A stretch of 64,000 bases of DNA from NCBI GenBank assembly GCA_026388275.1, contig JAPLKB010000058.1, forward strand, positions 124,676 to 188,675, in the 5' to 3' direction. This DNA is from Pseudomonadota bacterium. Its GTDB lineage: Bacteria > Desulfobacterota > Syntrophorhabdia > Syntrophorhabdales > Syntrophorhabdaceae. Positions 1 to 8,730 of this stretch are shown in pieces; position 1 is the stretch's first letter; every line of letters starts with the position of its first letter. Position numbers and translations under genes: made by a program. The notes under the pieces were generated by a model that worked only from the letters and a program-made list of their open reading frames with translations, was not told the origin of the DNA and did no database searches.

Positions 1-268
1 GATTTGAAAGTCCCATGTCGGCAATACCGGTTAGTACCCCGGCAGCCATCTTATCAGCGCTGAGCAAGGTGCTTCCTGTATACTGTGTTAACTCCACTTT
101 ACCGGCAAGCTTTTTATTAAGCTCCTCACAGTACTTACCCATCATTATTGAATTCATATGCATAGGGGGAAAATAATTAGCCATTTTAAGCTTAATGACA
201 TCGGCTGAAGCATGTGTTGAAAATAAAAACAAAACGATAAAAATAAGTAATATGCTCTTCCTTTTCAT
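1..268 (-). CDS. dctP: TRAP transporter periplasmic substrate-binding protein (DctP family), N-terminal part
   Basis: The reading frame starts at an ATG at 268 and runs off the left edge, so only about 89 residues are visible. A typical signal peptide (MKRKSILLIFIVLFLF, then an Ala-rich cleavage region) is followed by a DctP-like opening with KLKMANYFPP and a later GIADMGL. Such proteins capture an organic acid in the periplasm and deliver it to the DctQM membrane pair. A good ribosome site (AAGGAGG) lies just upstream. The gene is last in the order Q-M-P, whereas many TRAP operons begin with P. The ligand cannot be read from the fragment. Confidence 0.85.
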   Translation of the reverse strand, partial: MKRKSILLIFIVLFLFSTHASADVIKLKMANYFPPMHMNSIMMGKYCEELNKKLAGKVELTQYTGSTLLSADKMAAGVLTGIADMGLSN

Positions 269-387
269 TGTGCTGCCTCCTTATAGTTTATTATATTTAC
301 TGTATTGTAACACATTGCCGCCTTTGTTCAAGTATATCTAAGTAACCACTACACTGCAACTTATGACTTTCTTAATGCTCATCTCTT

Positions 388-1689
388 TTATTTATAAAAA
401 AGTGATGGCAGCCAGAGGGCGAGTTGAGGAAAAACAAAAAGAAGTCCCCAGACAGTTACAAGAGAAAGCAGAAACGGTGTTACACCCTTATATATCCGGC
501 CCATAGGCTCCTTGGTTATGTTCTTTACAACGAATACACAGACAGCTACGGGCGGAATAACCACGCCGATCATGACAACAACGCCGATTACTATGCCGAA
601 CCATATAGGATCGAAGCCGAGCTTTTGTACAGCCGGGTAAAAGATAGGAGTTGCAAGGATCATAAATGCCAGGTCATCTATAAAAGACCCCCCGATCTCG
701 TAAACAAAGCAAATCATAATCATGATAATATAACGGTTCAAGGGCAGCGACACAAGCCAGTCTGCTGTGTTTTGGGGAATATTTGTAACAGCGATAAAAT
801 GGCCAAGTATCACAGAGCCGGTTATGAGCATGAGAATCATCCCGGCAGTACGAAGAGCGTCTGAGACGGATTTGACGTATCCTTTAAAATTTAAGTTTCT
901 TTTAGCTATTGCCAGAACAAGCACAGCAAAGGTGCCCATTGCCCCTGCTTCGGTGGGTGTGAAAAAACCTGCCATGATTCCGCCGACGACAAGGCAAAAA
1001 ATAAGCAATATCCATGCAACCTCCGGCAGTGAGCGTATTCTTTCCTTCCATGTTGACCGTTCCGACATGGGTGCGATCTTTGGATTAATCTTTGCCCATG
1101 CATAAATAATCCCGAGAAAGAAAAAGGCTATAATGAGTCCAGGTATTATCCCGGCCAGGAAAAGCTTTCCTATGGATTGTTCGGTAATAACGCCGAATAG
1201 AATGAGCACTACACTGGGTGGTATGATGCACCCCAGCGTTCCTACTGTTGCGACTATACCTGTTGATAATCTTCTGTCATAACCGTAACGGTCCATCTCA
1301 GGGACCGCAACGCTGGCAAAAGTGGCCGAGGTAGCGGCAGAGGATCCGCAAATGGCCTTGAAACCGGTAGCCCCAATTACAGTGGCCATGGCAAGACCGC
1401 CGGGTATGTGGCCGACAAATTTATGCGCAGAATCGTACAATCTTACTGCAATGCCTGCGTTAAAACCTATTTGACCCATAAGGATAAAGAGAGGAAAAAC
1501 CGTATATCCATAACTCGTTATGACGTCATAAATATCTCTGCCTACGAGTTGCATGGCAGGCTGGAAGCCGTTTAAGTAAGCGAAACCTGCAAAACCTATT
1601 AAGGCCATTCCGAAGCCAAGTTCTATACCTGTTGTGAAAAGAAGGAGCAGTGCAACCAGTGCTATAATACCTGCGGTGATTTCATTCAT
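388..1689 (-). CDS. dctM: TRAP transporter large permease subunit (DctM family)
   Basis: This 433-residue, very hydrophobic protein has the length and multi-helix profile of the DctM large subunit, which forms the ion-coupled translocation channel of tripartite ATP-independent periplasmic transporters. Family-like stretches include GTLGCIIPPSVVLILFG and a C-terminal GVVIPPVAVCVFVVKN, the paired PP motifs seen in DctM proteins. It overlaps the upstream dctQ by 8 bp, which implies translational coupling, and is followed after 119 bp by dctP. With the IclR gene and acyl-CoA ligase nearby, import of a carboxylated catabolic substrate is the reasonable inference; the substrate is not determined. 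Confidence 0.93.
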   Translation of the reverse strand: MNEITAGIIALVALLLLFTTGIELGFGMALIGFAGFAYLNGFQPAMQLVGRDIYDVITSYGYTVFPLFILMGQIGFNAGIAVRLYDSAHKFVGHIPGGLAMATVIGATGFKAICGSSAATSATFASVAVPEMDRYGYDRRLSTGIVATVGTLGCIIPPSVVLILFGVITEQSIGKLFLAGIIPGLIIAFFFLGIIYAWAKINPKIAPMSERSTWKERIRSLPEVAWILLIFCLVVGGIMAGFFTPTEAGAMGTFAVLVLAIAKRNLNFKGYVKSVSDALRTAGMILMLITGSVILGHFIAVTNIPQNTADWLVSLPLNRYIIMIMICFVYEIGGSFIDDLAFMILATPIFYPAVQKLGFDPIWFGIVIGVVVMIGVVIPPVAVCVFVVKNITKEPMGRIYKGVTPFLLSLVTVWGLLFVFPQLALWLPSLFYK

Positions 1690-2164
1690 ATTGACCCCCC
1701 CAGACTTTCACGATGTCGGAGATAAAGACCAGGCACTCGACAAAGCAGCATATTCCCACGGTGTATGCAATGGGGAAAAAGGGTATCTTGAGCGTGGATG
1801 AGACTTCGCCTGATGCATGAAATTCGTTGCCGACCATGAAAAGGTTATATCCTATAAGGGCAAATAGAAAGATGCACAGAACCCGTGAAAAGGTGTTCAT
1901 TATGGCCTTGCCATTCTTGGGTAGTCTATCCAGGAGAATTTCCATATATACATGCCCGCGATCCAACGATACCTGGGGGATGGTAAAACCGATCACAATC
2001 GCAAGCAATAAGGACACTATTTCGTATGTGCCCAGGATGGGATGTTTGCCGGCTCTCATGAAAATATCAGAAACGGTCAAAAACATCATTAAAGTAAGAG
2101 CTGTACCGCCTATAATGTTTAGGACTTTACTCACTTTTTGAAGAATTTTATACGCTTGATCCAT
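1682..2164 (-). CDS. dctQ: TRAP transporter small permease subunit (DctQ family)
   Basis: This 160-residue protein has four predicted membrane segments, the architecture of the DctQ small subunit that pairs with DctM. A DctQ-like segment (PQVSLDRGHVYMEILLDRLP) lies in the middle. The start at 2164 is backed by a strong AGGAGG site 5 to 10 bases upstream. It is the first gene of the Q-M-P transcript, preceded by an unusually long leader (about 320 nt if the promoter near 2518-2500 is used). Family assignment is secure; substrate unknown. Confidence 0.9.
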   Translation of the reverse strand: MDQAYKILQKVSKVLNIIGGTALTLMMFLTVSDIFMRAGKHPILGTYEIVSLLLAIVIGFTIPQVSLDRGHVYMEILLDRLPKNGKAIMNTFSRVLCIFLFALIGYNLFMVGNEFHASGEVSSTLKIPFFPIAYTVGICCFVECLVFISDIVKVWGGQYE

Positions 2165-2630
2165 TATACCTCCTTATTCCTTACATTTTATCCGTATAAA
2201 TGCATAGAAGCAGCCGAAAAGCATAACTGTTTCTTTGGTAATGATTCATCATATTGCTGTTATCGAGATATTTTGATATGGATATCAAATAAATTTCCTC
2301 AAAAACATAGATGAGTGTATTGTTCTATATAAATTGATCACAATCTTAATATGTTTAGTTTTAAGAAAAGCAAGGCCGCTTGTCAAGAGATATTTGTGAA
2401 ATCTAAACTTAGACAAAATTATATTACCTACCCTAATGTTATATTATAACGCGCTCGGAAAGCATATCGTTGAATGAAATAGTCTTTCATAGAATGATAT
2501 TACCTATGCCAAAAGATTGTCAAGTAAAAAAGAGGAGTTAGGAAATTGTCAATGAAATTAACAGGTAAACAGATACAAAAGAAAATTGTAAAATAAATAT
2601 ATGAAAATTAAACAAATTTAAAAAAATCAT
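2165..2630. promoter_or_regulatory. Long regulatory interval upstream of the TRAP operon
   Basis: No gene is seen in these 466 bases, which are very AT-rich. On the minus strand a TTGACA box (2518-2523) is followed by AGGTAATATCATTC (2505 down to 2492), giving a sigma-70-like promoter aimed at dctQ. Palindromes are present at 2474-2490 (ATGAAA, 5-nt spacer, TTTCAT), at 2438-2450 (GTTATATTATAAC) and at 2272-2289 (TTTGATATGGATATCAAA, perfect). The first overlaps the start-site region and is a candidate IclR-family operator; the last sits in the presumed leader. A partial copy of the promoter box (ATATTACCTA) occurs at 2421-2430. Binding proteins are inferred, not shown. Confidence 0.6.
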
Positions 2631-3422
2631 TTACTCTGCTTTTTCAGAATAACCTAATTCTTTAGAAATGATCATAGCTGTTGCCATGACCTCTTTTACT
2701 ATTATCTTAAGGTCTTCTGAATCAGCAGATGATGAGATAAAACCAACTCCTAAAGAAGCCACAACATTTCCATTAAAATCACGAATCGGAGCGGAAATAC
2801 CATTAATACCTTCAAAAACTGTTTCATTATCAAAAGCAAATCCTTGTTTTCGTACCTTATGAAGCAATTTTATGAATTCTTCTTTATTTGTAATGGATTT
2901 TTTTGTAAAGGCCGTCAAAGGATTCTTTTGCAAGAGTCGTTCGATTTCTTCATTGGGCAGATATGACATTAAAACTAACCCCATCATACCCCAATATGGA
3001 GGGCGGCGTGTGCCCATTTCCGAAGTGAAACGAATTGGGTTTCTCGGGTCGTCCCTTTTGTCTAAATACAGTACTTCATCACGATCAAGAATCCCCAGAA
3101 ATACTGTTTTGCCCAGACTCATCTGTAATTTATTTATATGTGGAGATGAAATATTTCTAAGAGATAAAGAGTTAAAAACGATACTTCCCAATTCGAACAA
3201 TCTAAAACCGAGGGAATATTGCCTTGATTGCTGATCCTGTCTAAGGAAACCATATTTTACAAGTGTTGAACAGAGTCTTAAAACTGTAGCTCTGGGTAGA
3301 CTGAGAATATTAGAAAGCTGAGCCAGAGAAAGTGCATGTAAATTGTTATTAAAAACAATCAGTATCTGCAATGCTCTTTCCAATGACCTGTTGTAAAAAG
3401 CTTCATCCCTGGTTGATTGCAT
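2631..3422 (-). CDS. IclR-family transcriptional regulator
   Basis: The 263-residue protein has an N-terminal winged helix-turn-helix (about residues 10-70, with LSLAQLSNILSLPRATVLRL) and an IclR effector domain (about 85-255). IclR proteins usually bind a small organic acid and control catabolic genes from palindromic sites. The gene is transcribed away from the acyl-CoA ligase and lies between that gene and the TRAP operon. Both neighbours carry a shared promoter box (2492-2505 inverted relative to 3536-3549), so it is the obvious candidate regulator of both. Whether it activates or represses, and its ligand, cannot be told from sequence. Confidence 0.92.
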   Translation of the reverse strand: MQSTRDEAFYNRSLERALQILIVFNNNLHALSLAQLSNILSLPRATVLRLCSTLVKYGFLRQDQQSRQYSLGFRLFELGSIVFNSLSLRNISSPHINKLQMSLGKTVFLGILDRDEVLYLDKRDDPRNPIRFTSEMGTRRPPYWGMMGLVLMSYLPNEEIERLLQKNPLTAFTKKSITNKEEFIKLLHKVRKQGFAFDNETVFEGINGISAPIRDFNGNVVASLGVGFISSSADSEDLKIIVKEVMATAMIISKELGYSEKAE

Positions 3423-3516
3423 TATTTCACTAATTAAATAATTTGTTTACAATTTGCAATACAATTACCGGATTGTCAACAGGAAAAACAGCAGTTGTAG
3501 GTTAAGTTAATTTTTC

Positions 3517-3549
3517 TTGACAAAAATTTTCGAAAAGGTAATATCATTC
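3517..3549 (+). promoter_or_regulatory. Promoter of the acyl-CoA ligase gene with a box shared with the TRAP promoter
   Basis: TTGACA at 3517-3522 is followed after 13 bases by AGGTAATATCATTC (3536-3549), which contains -10-like hexamers. The same 14 bases occur in reverse orientation at 2492-2505 behind another TTGACA, upstream of dctQ. The match continues as a gapped similarity (ATG one base further on both sides). A joint -10 element and operator is the simplest reading. The transcript would have a leader of roughly 110 nt before the ligase start. Confidence 0.6.
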
Positions 3550-3670
3550 CATGCACATCTATTTCATACACTGATATTTATTCTGGGTGTTTATTTTGTG
3601 GAAAATCACGAAGTTCTTCGGACCCATAAGGAGACGCTACGAGCAAATTCAGGCAAGGAGGTAGCTTTAT

Positions 3671-5314
3671 ATGGCGATAGAAGGTTTTACGGAATATGCA
3701 AAGGAAGACCGGGAGAAGTACAACAGATTAAGGTGGTGGCTTGGAATGACATGGGGAGATATGTTTGATAAAGCCACAGACCTTTACCCTGATAAAATTG
3801 CTCTGGTTGACGATGTGGGCCGTTGGACATATAAGGAACTACGGGAAAAGGTTGATCGCCTTGCAATCAGTTTGATGAAACTTGGCATAAAACCTTGTGA
3901 CCAGGTCATGCTTCAGTTTCCTAACTGGCACGAATATATTCTGACATTTTTTGCCATGCAGAAAATTGGCGCTATTACAGTGCTTCTCATTCCGAGGCAT
4001 AATCAGTTAGAGATTAACCATCTTGCCAAATTAACAAAACCTGTGGCCTGGATTCTGCCTCAAAAGTACGGTAAGATCGACTACCAGCCGATAATTGATG
4101 ACGTATTGAAAGAAAATCCACAGATTAAGCACATAATCCAAGTCCGGACAGAGAAAAACAACAAATATACAACTTTAGATGCATTGATCGAAGAAGCGGA
4201 GCTGACCGAGGAAAATCTTAAAGCGTTAAATGATCGGAGGCCTGACCCTGATGAGGCCTCCCATATAATGCCTACAGGAGGAACAACGGGATTGCCGAAG
4301 GCAAGTGTACGGACACACAACTGTTATATATGCAACATAGAATATCATTCGAGGGCATGGGAAATCACAAGCAATGATACCATTATGGTCATAACGCCCG
4401 TAACGCACAGTATGGCTATGCACTGGGGAATTGGTGCGGCAATATTTAATTATGCAAAGCTTGTCCTGCTTGATTCGGTACAGGCCGAAGACATTTGCGA
4501 ACGTATTGCGTCGGAAAAGGTTACGGCTATGCCTTCTGTTCCAGCCCTGATTGCCAGGATAGTTAACATGGAAAACCTCGAAAAGTATGACCTGAGTTCG
4601 TTAAAGACAATATCTGTCGGTGGTTCACCGAGTACTCCGGATCTGGTCATGGCTGTATATGACAAGTTAAAGTGTATATTTATAAACGGATTTGGTTCGT
4701 CCGAGGGCACTAATACAGCCACAAGGCCGGGGGACAGTATTGATATCATATGCAATAGTGTAGGCAGAAAAGTCTGTCCTTATGATACGATCAAAATCAT
4801 TGATGAAGAAGGAAACGAAGTATCGACAGGAGTGGAAGGGGAACTTGTCTCAAAAGGTCCGGGTATTTTTACAGGTTACTTTAAATCCCCGGATGAAAAC
4901 AGCCTGATATTTACCGATGACGGGTTTTTCAAAACCGGTGATAAAGCAAAGAAAGATCAATATGGGAACATTACCATAACGGGCAGGTTTAAAGACATCA
5001 TCAACAGAGGCGGTGAAAAAATAAGTGCTTTAGAAATTGAGAATCTAATGAGCGCAAACCAGTATATTCGAGAAACCGCTGTGGTTGGTATGCCTGACAA
5101 GATACTGGGTGAGAGGATCTGTGCCTATGTTACCCTGAAACCAGGGATAACGCTCACCTTCGAAGAGATTATTGCCTTCCTGAAGGAAAAGGGCGCATCC
5201 GTACAACAGCTTCCCGAGAGGATCGAATTCGTTGAGATGCTGCCTTTGACAAAAGTGGGTAAAGTTGACAAGAAAGTTCTCAGAGAAGACATTAAGAAAC
5301 GGATAGCAGAGTAG
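3671..5314 (+). CDS. AMP-forming acyl/aryl-CoA ligase (ANL superfamily)
   Basis: The 547-residue protein carries the full set of adenylate-forming ligase signatures: the P-loop PTGGTTGLPK near residue 200, GFGSSEGT in the middle, TGDKAKKD, the hinge motif GRFKDIINRGGEKI near residue 437, and the C-terminal catalytic lysine region TKVGKVDKK near 526. It should activate a carboxylic acid with ATP and load it on CoA. Overall style resembles 2,3-dihydroxybenzoate-AMP ligase and related aryl-CoA ligases, so an aromatic or short-chain acid is possible; this is inference. A strong AAGGAGG site supports the ATG at 3671. It likely forms one regulon with the TRAP importer through the shared promoter box, and it converges with the aldolase gene. 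Confidence 0.88.
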   Translation: MAIEGFTEYAKEDREKYNRLRWWLGMTWGDMFDKATDLYPDKIALVDDVGRWTYKELREKVDRLAISLMKLGIKPCDQVMLQFPNWHEYILTFFAMQKIGAITVLLIPRHNQLEINHLAKLTKPVAWILPQKYGKIDYQPIIDDVLKENPQIKHIIQVRTEKNNKYTTLDALIEEAELTEENLKALNDRRPDPDEASHIMPTGGTTGLPKASVRTHNCYICNIEYHSRAWEITSNDTIMVITPVTHSMAMHWGIGAAIFNYAKLVLLDSVQAEDICERIASEKVTAMPSVPALIARIVNMENLEKYDLSSLKTISVGGSPSTPDLVMAVYDKLKCIFINGFGSSEGTNTATRPGDSIDIICNSVGRKVCPYDTIKIIDEEGNEVSTGVEGELVSKGPGIFTGYFKSPDENSLIFTDDGFFKTGDKAKKDQYGNITITGRFKDIINRGGEKISALEIENLMSANQYIRETAVVGMPDKILGERICAYVTLKPGITLTFEEIIAFLKEKGASVQQLPERIEFVEMLPLTKVGKVDKKVLREDIKKRIAE

Positions 5315-5334
5315 AAATAGAAGTTTTATAACGT

Positions 5335-5903
5335 TTACATTCTATTTAAGTGATACAGAAAAAATCCAGACGATTCGAGGCTGCTTGTGAACATGTGGGC
5401 CTCTTCGAGTGTATTGCCCTTTGCAAAACTGCCATGTCCTCGAACAAGAACTATTTTATGGTCTTTAAGGCATTCACTGACCATTTCTGCAGCTTCTTCC
5501 GAAGCGATAGTGTTTTCAGGAGTTGTGACAGGTATTTTTTTAAAAAGAAAAGAGCCTTCCGAATCAATCGGTGTAAGCTCATCTTTAATCATGGAGAATA
5601 GGGTAGCATAAGGCGGGTGTGCATGTATGATTGCGAGAGCGCTGGTGTTTTTGTATATAGCCCAGTGTACAACTGCCTCCGATGACGCAGAAGACAGGCC
5701 AGGATCATCCCTTTCAAGTTCCAGTTCAATGATATCACTTAATTTTAAGCGGCCCATCATAGAACCTTTTTTTGTAATGTATATCTTGTTGCCGATGCGC
5801 ATACTCATATTTCCAGCATGAGAGCTTATCAAACCCCTTAAAAAAAATCTTTTCCTGTATCTCTGAATGTAGCGAAAAGGATGTTTTTCGGCAAATCAAT
5901 CAC
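5335..5903 (-). CDS. Class II aldolase/adducin-family protein, frame interrupted at an A8/T8 run
   Basis: From 5832 down, the frame encodes a class II aldolase core: GLISSHAGNMSMR, a TKKGSMMG loop, the metal-binding HAHPPYA and the later RGHGSFAKG. No ATG precedes it. Upstream, a GTG at 5903 opens a second frame (VIDLPKNILFATFRDTGKDFF) that matches the expected helix before LRGLISSHAGN but stops at TAA just after a run of eight T (plus-strand A at 5840-5847). Adding one T joins the two frames into a normal-sized protein of 189 residues. So this is either a mutation, a sequencing error in a homopolymer, or slippage. Related enzymes cleave sugar phosphates or decarboxylate hydroxy acids. Confidence 0.75.
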
Positions 5904-5942
5904 CCAAACAAATGTTTATAAACAACTTGTCTGTTAAAAACA

Positions 5943-6974
5943 TTATTTTTTATGCGGTTCTATAATTACCTTCAGGCAGTTTTTTCCTTCGCCGGCAGCT
6001 TTAAATCCCTTGGCAATATCTTCAAGACCGAATCTGTGTGTAATCATATCTTCGACATGAACATTCCCGGCCCTGATCAATTCCATGGCTTGTACATTAT
6101 CGAGCGGGGCAGCGCCGTAACAGGTTTTGAGGTTTACGTCGTTTCTCCAGAAAGGATTGAAATCTATATTAAGCGTTTGTCCCGGATTAGGTACGGCAAA
6201 AAATAAAACAGTACCGCCCCGGTCAACAGACTGCAAAGCCTGCTGTGCAGCGGACAAAACCCCTGCGCAGATAATAACTTTATCTGCCAGTCGGCCGTGA
6301 TTTACCTTTTGTATCAGTCCAGGTATATCTCCATCAGCATGTATTGTATGTTCAGCGCCGAATCTCTTTGCAGCTTCCAGTCTGTAATCATCAATGTCCG
6401 TTGCAATGATCCTCCCGGCGCCAAGAGAATGGGCAAGCTTAATCATAAGCAGACCGGCAATACCGCAGCCAAGAACCAACAAGGTGTCTTCGGGCTTCAG
6501 GGCAACAGCCCTCAGTCCCCTGACTATTGTTCCTAAGGGTTCAACGAATGACCCTTGCTCATAGGTCATTTCATCAGGAAGGAGCAGTGTGCCGGTATCG
6601 ATGCTTTTCCCTGATACCTTCAGGTATTCTGAAAATCCGCCCGGATCAAAATTATTTTTCGTTTGAAATACCTGGCATGCTGTCTGATGGCCGGTGAGGC
6701 AGAAATGGCATTCGTCGCATGGCACATGGTGTGTTGCAAAGACCCTGTCGCCTTTTTTGAATTTTAAAACCTCTTCCCCGACCTCAACTATTTCGCCGGT
6801 CAGTTCATGCCCAAGCACTAAAGGCGCCTTTTTTATACGGTACCATTCCATGATGTCGCTGCCGCAAATGCCGCTTGCCATAACCTTAATAAGGATATCC
6901 CTTTTGCCCACCACGGGGATCGGCAATTCTTCTACCTCTACTTTGCTGTTGCTATAATACATTCCTACGCGCAT
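5943..6974 (-). CDS. Zinc-dependent medium-chain alcohol/polyol dehydrogenase
   Basis: This 343-residue protein is a classical medium-chain dehydrogenase. It shows the catalytic zinc region GICGSD and GHELTGEIVEVG, the structural zinc cluster CDECHFCLTGHQTAC (Cys spacing 2-2-7), and a nucleotide-binding LVLGCGIAGLL. Such enzymes oxidise secondary alcohols or polyols with NAD(P), for example sorbitol or threonine dehydrogenases. The gene starts 7 bases after the lsrF-like gene and is followed after 39 bases by the class II aldolase, so the three are probably co-transcribed and act on the same pathway. The actual alcohol is unknown. Confidence 0.9.
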   Translation of the reverse strand: MRVGMYYSNSKVEVEELPIPVVGKRDILIKVMASGICGSDIMEWYRIKKAPLVLGHELTGEIVEVGEEVLKFKKGDRVFATHHVPCDECHFCLTGHQTACQVFQTKNNFDPGGFSEYLKVSGKSIDTGTLLLPDEMTYEQGSFVEPLGTIVRGLRAVALKPEDTLLVLGCGIAGLLMIKLAHSLGAGRIIATDIDDYRLEAAKRFGAEHTIHADGDIPGLIQKVNHGRLADKVIICAGVLSAAQQALQSVDRGGTVLFFAVPNPGQTLNIDFNPFWRNDVNLKTCYGAAPLDNVQAMELIRAGNVHVEDMITHRFGLEDIAKGFKAAGEGKNCLKVIIEPHKK

Positions 6975-6981
6975 GACCGGT

Positions 6982-7872
6982 TTATCCCTTCTTCGCTTCG
7001 TTCTTTTCGGTCAGGAAGAAATCATAAGCTGCCTTAGGATTTTCTCCTTCATGAACAACCTTCCTAATTGCTTTAATCATGGCAACAGGCGATTCTGATT
7101 GAAAAATATTACGGCCCATATCTACGCCAGCCGCACCGTCCTGGATGGCATTGTAAGCCATTGTCAAGGCCTCAAGTTCAGGTAATTTTTTGCCTCCTGC
7201 AATAACAATAGGTACCGGACAGGCGGCTACAACAGTATCGAAACCTTCAGGCACATAGTAGGTTTTTACGTATGTTACTCCGAGTTCTGCAATGATGCGG
7301 GATGCCAGACGCATGTATTTTGCATCCCGTGCCATTTCTTTGCCTACTGCGGTAACACCGAGCGTGGGAATACCGTAGCGGTTGCCCATATCCACAAGGC
7401 GGGTCATATTGTGTACCGATTGCGTTTCCATCTGTCCCCCGATGAAAACCTGAACAGCCATAGCTGAAACATTCAAACGGATGGCTTCATCAATATCTAT
7501 TGCAATTTGCTCATTTGAAAGCTCGTTCAAAATGCTTGGTCCTCCGCTTGCTCTCAGAACTATTCCTTTGTCAAAGTCGGGTGGGATAATTGTCCTCAAG
7601 ATGCCACGGGTAAGCATTAGCGTATCTGCATAGGGTAAAAGCGGCAGGATAGTTACATCAACACGTTCCAGGCCTGTTGTTGGGCCTTGAAAATATCCGT
7701 GGTCGATAGCAAGCATAACTGTTTTACCGGACTTAGGGTTAAATATCCTGGACAAACGGTTTTTCATCCCCCAGTCTATGTTGTTGGAGCCCTTCAGAAA
7801 AAAAGGCTCACTTTTGGCAGGTATGTCTATATAAAACTGCTTTTCCTTTTCAGATTCGTCAACTTCCGGCAT
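6982..7872 (-). CDS. lsrF: LsrF-like DhnA-type aldolase/thiolase
   Basis: The 296-residue protein aligns by memory over nearly its whole length with E. coli LsrF, sharing stretches such as [41 protein letters not shown] and [12 protein letters not shown]. LsrF transfers the acetyl group of the phosphorylated AI-2 breakdown product 3-hydroxy-5-phosphonooxypentane-2,4-dione to CoA. The active-site lysine (in VKTYY) is kept. No other lsr gene (kinase, LsrG, ABC importer) is present; instead it sits with a dehydrogenase, a class II aldolase, a CoA ligase and a TRAP transporter. A related C-C cleavage on another substrate is therefore equally likely. An AAGGAG site supports the start. Confidence 0.82.
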   Translation of the reverse strand: MPEVDESEKEKQFYIDIPAKSEPFFLKGSNNIDWGMKNRLSRIFNPKSGKTVMLAIDHGYFQGPTTGLERVDVTILPLLPYADTLMLTRGILRTIIPPDFDKGIVLRASGGPSILNELSNEQIAIDIDEAIRLNVSAMAVQVFIGGQMETQSVHNMTRLVDMGNRYGIPTLGVTAVGKEMARDAKYMRLASRIIAELGVTYVKTYYVPEGFDTVVAACPVPIVIAGGKKLPELEALTMAYNAIQDGAAGVDMGRNIFQSESPVAMIKAIRKVVHEGENPKAAYDFFLTEKNEAKKG

Positions 7873-7910
7873 AGTTATTAGCTCCTTTCAGTATTTTTTG
7901 ATAATACATC

Positions 7911-8438
7911 CTAATCTCTGCAGGTGTTTTTTGTCAATGGAAAATCAGGGGATTTGATCATCTCTATATTCTGCTCATCGCCAATATCGGAAAGAAACTC
8001 TTTAAGCTGTTTTCCATATATTGGATGAACGATTGCAGGTTCAATTTCAATACATGGAATAATGGCAAATTTTCTCTTATGAAGCTCAGGGTGGGGTATC
8101 TTTAATAACGGTGTATCAAGCACCAGATCTCCAAAGAGCAGAATGTCAAGGTCTATTATTCTCGGACCGTTTTTTAAAACTCTTTTTCTGCCCATTGTTT
8201 TTTCTATATTGCTAAGAAAACGTAGCAGGTCAAAGGGCGAGCCATTCCACATGACACATGTTGCACAATTAATAAAGTTGTTTTGTTCTATTGTTGATAC
8301 CGGTGATGTGGAATAAAGGGAAGATATGGAAATTAACCTGACCCTCTTGTCTTCTGCTAATTTCATTATGCTTAACTTGCAATTATCTGTGATGTTGCCG
8401 ATATTTGAACCAATTCCTATAAACGCTTTTTGTTCCAC
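7911..8438 (-). CDS. folK: 2-amino-4-hydroxy-6-hydroxymethyldihydropteridine pyrophosphokinase
   Basis: The 175-residue protein is a complete HPPK, the folate-pathway enzyme that moves pyrophosphate from ATP to hydroxymethyl-dihydropterin. Signatures are IGIGSNIG at the N-terminus, YSTSPV, NNFINCA, and the family hallmark GPRIIDLDILLFGD followed by PHPELHKRKFAI. It starts 8 bases after the tatA stop codon and is followed after 38 bases by the lsrF-like gene, so it may share a transcript with both although functions differ. Confidence 0.95.
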   Translation of the reverse strand: MEQKAFIGIGSNIGNITDNCKLSIMKLAEDKRVRLISISSLYSTSPVSTIEQNNFINCATCVMWNGSPFDLLRFLSNIEKTMGRKRVLKNGPRIIDLDILLFGDLVLDTPLLKIPHPELHKRKFAIIPCIEIEPAIVHPIYGKQLKEFLSDIGDEQNIEMIKSPDFPLTKNTCRD

Positions 8439-8446
8439 GATGATTA

Positions 8447-8641
8447 TTAAGAAGACTTGTCGTTAATTTTACTGTCTTTAGGGGGGGATATATCTATTGC
8501 GTCAGGTTCTTTATATGTTTTCTTGAAATTCTTAATGCTTTTACCGATTGCCTCACCTAAGCCGGGGAGCTTACCTGCGCCAAAGATGATGAATATTATA
8601 ACAAGTATAATTATAAGTTCAGGAAATCCGATACCAAACAT
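8447..8641 (-). CDS. tatA: Twin-arginine translocase subunit TatA
   Basis: This 64-residue protein has a short N-terminal membrane helix ([16 protein letters not shown]), the conserved FGAGKLP hinge, an amphipathic helix with Lys residues and a charged tail, the standard TatA layout. TatA oligomers form the translocation path for folded proteins. It is separated by about 10 kb from tatB and tatC (18902-19986); both TatA and TatB start [10 protein letters not shown]. Tat substrates in the window (DUF362 and YedY-like proteins) give it work to do. Confidence 0.93.
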   Translation of the reverse strand: MFGIGFPELIIILVIIFIIFGAGKLPGLGEAIGKSIKNFKKTYKEPDAIDISPPKDSKINDKSS

Positions 8642-8730
8642 GATTCTAAAATATCACTACATGTCCGGAATAGTCAATGATATTCGTAGTAATTAATTGA
8701 TGGACCAAGTTCATGTACTAATATTGTTGT

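Noticed and set aside
2872-3234. Plus-strand ORF inside the IclR gene
   Set aside because: It is the antisense shadow of a clear coding sequence and has no ribosome site or motif.
5314-5346. Bidirectional terminator between the ligase and aldolase genes
   Set aside because: The AAATAGAA/TTCTATTT arms are AT-only, short and widely spaced; too weak to call.
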